Shown here: in pieces, positions 59,605 through 64,000 of the stretch | Position numbering within the stretch: the first letter of the stretch is position 1 | Layout of the letters: every line of letters starts with the position of its first letter | Source: Apteryx mantelli | Lineage: Eukaryota; Chordata; Aves; Apterygiformes; Apterygidae | Assembly (NCBI RefSeq): GCF_036417845.1 | Contig: NC_089991.1 | Coordinates: 11,785,001-11,849,000, forward strand | Reading direction: 5' to 3' | DNA length: 64,000 bases | Notes under the pieces: generated by a model | Seen by the model: the letters and a program-made list of their open reading frames with translations, nothing else | Databases searched by the model: none | Told to the model about the DNA's origin: nothing | Program-made: the position numbers and the translations under genes

Positions 59605-62173
59605 GCCCTGTGTTGTTTCAGTCCACAGGAAGACACACAGGAGCAAGTAACAGCTGCCTCAAGGCTGTTTACTTCCATCTTTCCTTCGCTCCCTGGACAC
59701 GCTGCTGTCTAACACAGAAATTAAAACAAGGCACACAGTTAACACACGACCTACTGTCATCTCTAACAAAGACCAACAGCATGCAAATCCCGACTGCGGC
59801 ACGACAGCTAGGATTGCCCTTCCGACCAAGTCTCTCTTGTAAAACTGATATTGTTTCAAACGGGGCCTCGGCCACACTGATGTGACAAACCACTGACTCA
59901 GCAGAGAGGGAAAAAACTGTTCTGGGCCAAGACTAGGATCTCAGCCTAGAAAATTAAAATAATAATTTAAGATCAATGCAGATTTTTGAAAAATTCTCTG
60001 GGATGTTTCTTAACCTCTTCTACTACCCGAGCAATTCCATAGTCTGCTCCACAAGCAACAACTCCACAGCAGAAGCTTACTTTTCCTAGTTTCCTATTTT
60101 GTTTGTTGCTAAAATAAAATGCAGACAATTGGCTTCAAAAGAGAACATGCACCAATGAGAGGAATACAGGGAACACAGCAGCAAGGACCACCTGGGGCAT
60201 CAAGTAAAACCCGCCTGCACTTGAGAACAATCAGTAATAAGTCTCTAGTGTCCTTGCTCAATCCCGTCTATAGCCTCAGGGTTCCTCCCTCCCAAACTGG
60301 GGTCAAACCCTGCCACATTCATAAATTAGATGTCTGACTCCAGCCCACAAGAGAAGGGAAATTCAGAGGTAACAGTCAAGGCTGCGCCACTGTACAAACA
60401 CTGCTTGACAATCTAGCCTGGGTACTGCTTCGGGACCCCAGACCACCGCTGCTGTAGCACAGTAAGCCAAGGACTCGGACAGGTTTGTGTGCTGAAATCG
60501 GGCCTCCGAGTGGTACCAAGCTGCAGGATTGATGTGGTAACGGTAGACAGACCGGAACAGGATCACAACATGAGGAAATGGCAAAGTAGCAGCTACCCAG
60601 CCTCACTCAAACCCTAGCTGTGCTTTCAGTTATTAGCAGCGGCTCACGAAGCTGCTCCACGCAGACCAGCCCACCTCCTTTCCCTCCCTCCCCCCACCTA
60701 TTGAAGCAGCATGTTCGATGCAGTGTCAGGTTGGGAAGATGATAACTTTAGCCAGGCAGGGCCCAGTAACCATCCACAGCCACCTCTGATCTCCAGTTCC
60801 CTGCTGGCTGTTCTTGCCAACTTGCCTAAGCTCACATTCCTTTTTTTCTGCTCTCACCTCCTAGCTGCTCTTGCCAACAAGCCTCGCAGCTGTACGGAGA
60901 CAGCCCGGGAGAGATGACTCCTTTTTCCAGCTACAAGATGCAGCACTGTATCAGTCGGATACTTTGGAAGGATGCAGCTCATTACCAACTTTTGATTTTG
61001 CAAAGAGGATAATACAATTAGCTGCATCTTTGAGTAGCCCATTGCAGTGCCCCCCACCAGGCACAGGAGCACGCTGCAGCTCATGAGGATAAGGTACCAG
61101 GAGCCACAACCAAGCCAGCTACAAAGCACATATCCCGACCCAGGAGACAGAACATAGCAGCAGCAAGGCAAGCAGCTCTCACTGAAAGAAGCTTCTACCT
61201 TTAAAGCAGGAGCAAAATCTTCCAGTGCTACATCTGGGCTCCAGGAGCAGATTTCACCCCCTCTGACATATCCCCAGCATGCGGCCACATGCTTCAAGGC
61301 AATGCAGCTCACAAGCTTGGGGAAGATTTGCCTGCCAAAGCTCACCTGGTGCTGCACAGAGGAGCTGAGTAAAAGCCACAGCAGCTCTGCAGTCAGCCCC
61401 CTTTCCTCAGCCAAGCAAGGGGCAGCAGGGCATAGTCTCAGCCCTTGGAGAAGCACAGGGCTGCTGCCCAAAGCAGGAGACTCCATGCAGTCACCTGCTG
61501 AGACACGTAAAAGGAAACCCACACAAGAACCCCCCCTTGACAGGCAGGCAGGTCTCCTACTCGTACCCCTGGTAAGTCCCACTAACAGACCTGCGCCTGG
61601 GACGGGGGGGTGGCTCCCCAGCACTGCATCACCCACATGTCAGGCTACAGCATTAAGTTATGCAAAGGACACGCTCGCCCTCTCCCTTGCTCGCAGCAAG
61701 AAACAGTCCCTCTAGCTGCTGTGATGGATCTCCCTGCTCACCTCCTGATGACACTGGAGGCGCAGAGCAGAGCAGACTGAGCTCCCGCCCCGGCTCCGGG
61801 CTGCCCCGGAACTGGCCGGAGACAGCAGAACGGGGAAGTCCGAGCGAGGCCATAAGCATGTACAGTCGCTGTCGCGGGGAGGATGCTACAACAGCATATA
61901 CACAATGCAGCGGCTTCAACTACTTCATGAGCACAAGTCTTGGGTTTGACTGCCCTCAGCACCTTCCCCTGCTGGAGTTGGGGCTTGCAGGAGGTCCACA
62001 CGGCAGGGGGAGGTGTCCGAGTGAGCTGCAGGGTCCAGGGAAAGGCCGCGGGGAAGATCAGCTCGGCAGCAGTGCCGTGAGGAGTCTCTGGGCAGGTGGG
62101 CTAAGAGCCCAGCACGCCCCAAGGTCTGGGAAGCCGAGCGAGCCTCCCAGTTCCAGCTCCACCGTAAGGCAAC

Positions 62174-62316
62174 TTTTTTTTTTCTTTTTTTGTGTTTTTT
62201 TTTTCAATTAATATTTCCAAGGAAGAAAGCAAAGGGAGATGTGTCTTTTCAAAGAGTTTTTTTTGTTGTTTTTAGGGGTTTTGTGTGTTTTTTTTTTGTT
62301 GTTGTTTCATTTTTCC
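62174..62316 (+). repeat. T-rich low-complexity block (A-rich in LARP1 mRNA)
   Basis: Three groups of T runs are broken by G, GTTG or GTGTG. In the LARP1 mRNA this is a block of about 140 bases rich in A and in AAC units, beginning about 0.94 kb after the stop codon. Confidence 0.75.
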
Positions 62317-62878
62317 AAGGGAAAAGGAAGAGAAAACCTCCTTCAACAAAGTCCTGTCTTTGCAGGCAATGGGTGTTCCTGGGGAGGCAGGCACACTGTC
62401 CGCATGGGCTCAAGTCCAGGCGCCTGCCTGCCTCTCACCAGCCCCACTCGCAGGAAGGAGTCAGAACAAGCCTATCCTCGGCAGAGGTCCTTTGGTTGAC
62501 TTCCAAATTGTCCGTGATGGAAGAGAGAGGCGGGCAGAGGCAGAACCAGACCCAAGGGAAGGTTGGAGGTGAAGACGTTGGGGAGGAGGGACAGGGTGGA
62601 CAAACAGGGCGATGTTCCTTTTGCAGCAGTCAGTGACAAAGACGCACCATCGTATGTGGAATGGGAGAAATTAGCCAGGTCATGGAGATCAGAGGCTCCA
62701 CAGGGTCACAAGACGCTGCGGCTTCGATCCCCCATCGGGGAACCTCACTCCTCCGAGCTTCCTGATCGGGCTGCCCAGCGATTCAAAGGGTGAACACAGA
62801 GGGGAGTTTTGGGGGCCACGCAGAGCAGACTTGTTTTGGTAAATCCAGACAAACTTCTAGCAATAATTTAAAACTTGA

Positions 62879-62903
62879 TATATATATAATAATAATAAAA
62901 AAA
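62879..62903 (+). repeat. TA/TAA microsatellite
   Basis: TATATATATA runs into ATAATAATAA and a short A run, within the proximal LARP1 3'UTR. Confidence 0.7.
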
Positions 62904-63254
62904 TCTCCCCTTTCCAACCCAGCCAGAACATTTTTTAAAGAGACACTAAGACATGAATGTGTGCACAGAAGGGGAGCAGAGGGGAGGAAAAGCAAAGGAT
63001 GGGTCCAGTGGGGGTGGGTCTGGCTCTGGTCAGGGTTGTAATAGCAAAATGGTGTTTTAGATGCAGATCGTCTTTGCTTTCCAGCCACAAGAGAAAAAAA
63101 ATCATGTGCGTTGAAGTTTCTCCCTAGCAGCCTGTTCATAGGCACCCATATTCCAACTCCCTTCCTGTCCCTCCTCCTCACATCTCCCCTTCTCCGAGCC
63201 AGTCCCCCACCAACCCACCCCGTCTCTCAGCGGGAAGCAGAAGCTGCAGCCTCT

Positions 63255-63476
63255 CTACTTCCCCACTGTCTGCGATTCTGCGGCTGCTGGGGCAGGGACT
63301 AGCTGGCTCAGGTTTTTGGCATCCTCATGCGCAGGCTGGCTGGGCGAGGTGTGGGCTTGGCTGGATGGGCACTGGCTGACCGTTTTGCTGGAAGACTGGG
63401 ATGGGTAGCGCTTCCTGCCATCTCCCCCTGACGTCGTCGGGTATCTCTTGTGTCCACCTTCCTCTCCCATGGGTGG
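63255..63476 (-). CDS. LARP1: La-related protein 1, last coding exon (partial gene)
   Basis: LARP1 controls translation and stability of 5'TOP mRNAs downstream of mTORC1. Only its C-terminal 73 codons plus stop fall in the window. The exon starts after a TTCTGTTCCAG acceptor on the minus strand and reads PPMGEEGGHKRYPTTSGGDG, then RKRYPSQSSS, then a Ser/Pro/Gln-rich stretch ending SQTVGK. It lines up with the tail after the human DM15 region (PPMGEEGNHKR, RKRCPSQSSS, EDAK, QTLGK). The middle of the tail is diverged, as expected for a disordered end. The La motif, RRM-L5 and DM15 repeats must lie beyond base 64000. No neighbouring exon is visible up to the window edge. Confidence 0.93.
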   Translation of the reverse strand, partial: PPMGEEGGHKRYPTTSGGDGRKRYPSQSSSKTVSQCPSSQAHTSPSQPAHEDAKNLSQLVPAPAAAESQTVGK

Positions 63477-64000
63477 CTGGAACAGAAACACCCCAGTATC
63501 AGCACAGGCTTCTCAAAAAGCATATCGTCTCTCCCTCCATCAGAAAACAGCCTTGCTGGCTACCTCCAGCCTCTCTCTCCGACCTACAGGGAACACTACA
63601 CCCTCCCCATGCACTCAATACTGAGGGCAGCTGCTCTCCTCTCCAAATCTACCACTACAAGATTTGTTTACAGAAAGACGGACGCACTTCCAGTAAGAGC
63701 AAGTTGTCACCCTTGCGCTTTAGGTACCACCTTCCTCCACACAGGGGCATGGTCCAGAAGTCTGGGAGCCAGAGCTCTGCACAATACTGGTTCCACTCAA
63801 ACCTTTAAGGCTCTCTTTTCTTCTGCTTCCTCAGCTGATCAGGGAATGATGCACACATGCGTTGCCCCAGAGAGCTGTTCTGAAGCAGATTTGCAATATG
63901 CAAACCCTTGCAGCAACTGCTCTGGCTTTAGAGACACCAAACTCACGTCTGCTCATGCCCGTGCTGTAAGGATGCTGCATGAGCTTTCTGTCTGGTGCTA
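63477..64000 (-). other. LARP1: Part of the last LARP1 intron
   Basis: Sequence upstream of the last LARP1 exon, running off the window. No minus-strand frame here encodes the expected DM15 residues, so the preceding exon lies further to the right. Confidence 0.75.

Larger units (their letters stand above)
57150..63254 (-). other. LARP1: LARP1 3'UTR
   Basis: About 6.1 kb of sequence follows the LARP1 stop on the minus strand, with no further coding exon or clear splice pair visible. A minus-strand AATAAA at 57174-57169 would close it near 57150. An internal AATAAA at 59604-59599 would give a shorter UTR of about 3.7 kb. In the mRNA sense there is an A-rich block at 62316-62174. Several open frames here, including one of 260 codons on the minus strand, look like chance. 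A downstream intron or separate transcript cannot be excluded. Confidence 0.6.

Noticed and set aside
60854-61636. 260-codon minus-strand open frame in the LARP1 3'UTR
   Set aside because: Cys/Ser/Leu-rich with no domain that I recognise, and overlapped by open frames on the other strand. It looks like chance in moderately GC-rich UTR.
61660-62211. 183-codon plus-strand open frame
   Set aside because: Antisense to the LARP1 3'UTR, ends in a T-rich tract, and shows no splice or similarity support.

Overview
The window is nuclear DNA from a vertebrate, most likely a bird. Every gene has GT-AG introns, and the encoded proteins align almost residue for residue with human proteins as I remember them. 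Introns are short, two CpG islands are present, and the one LINE copy I recognise has the 3' end of avian CR1. I cannot name the species from sequence alone.

Five genes lie in strict strand alternation. MRPL22 (minus, 1664-9976, complete) and GEMIN5 (plus, 10114-29385, complete, 28 exons) share a head-to-head promoter with only 137 bp between their start codons. GEMIN5 converges on CNOT8 (minus, 32428-38299, complete CDS). CNOT8 and FAXDC2 (plus, CDS 47387-55763, complete) diverge from a second CpG island at about 39.0-40.1 kb. FAXDC2 converges on LARP1 (minus), of which only the last coding exon (63255-63476), a 3'UTR of about 6.1 kb and the edge of the last intron are present. This order and orientation match the human 5q33.2 block LARP1-FAXDC2-CNOT8-GEMIN5-MRPL22 read in reverse.

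The genes do not form a pathway. Three touch mRNA fate and translation: GEMIN5 (snRNA/SMN complex and translation control), CNOT8 (deadenylation) and LARP1 (TOP mRNA control). MRPL22 is a mitochondrial ribosomal protein. FAXDC2 is a membrane di-iron hydroxylase.

Repeats are sparse: a solo endogenous-retrovirus LTR in MRPL22 intron 3, a 5'-truncated CR1 in FAXDC2 intron 1, a short tandem duplication, and simple-sequence tracts. I found no previously undescribed system. The points most worth a second look are the two bidirectional promoters with matching 10-base NRF-1 cores, the predicted back-to-back poly(A) signals of FAXDC2 and LARP1, and a small exon-like segment beyond MRPL22.
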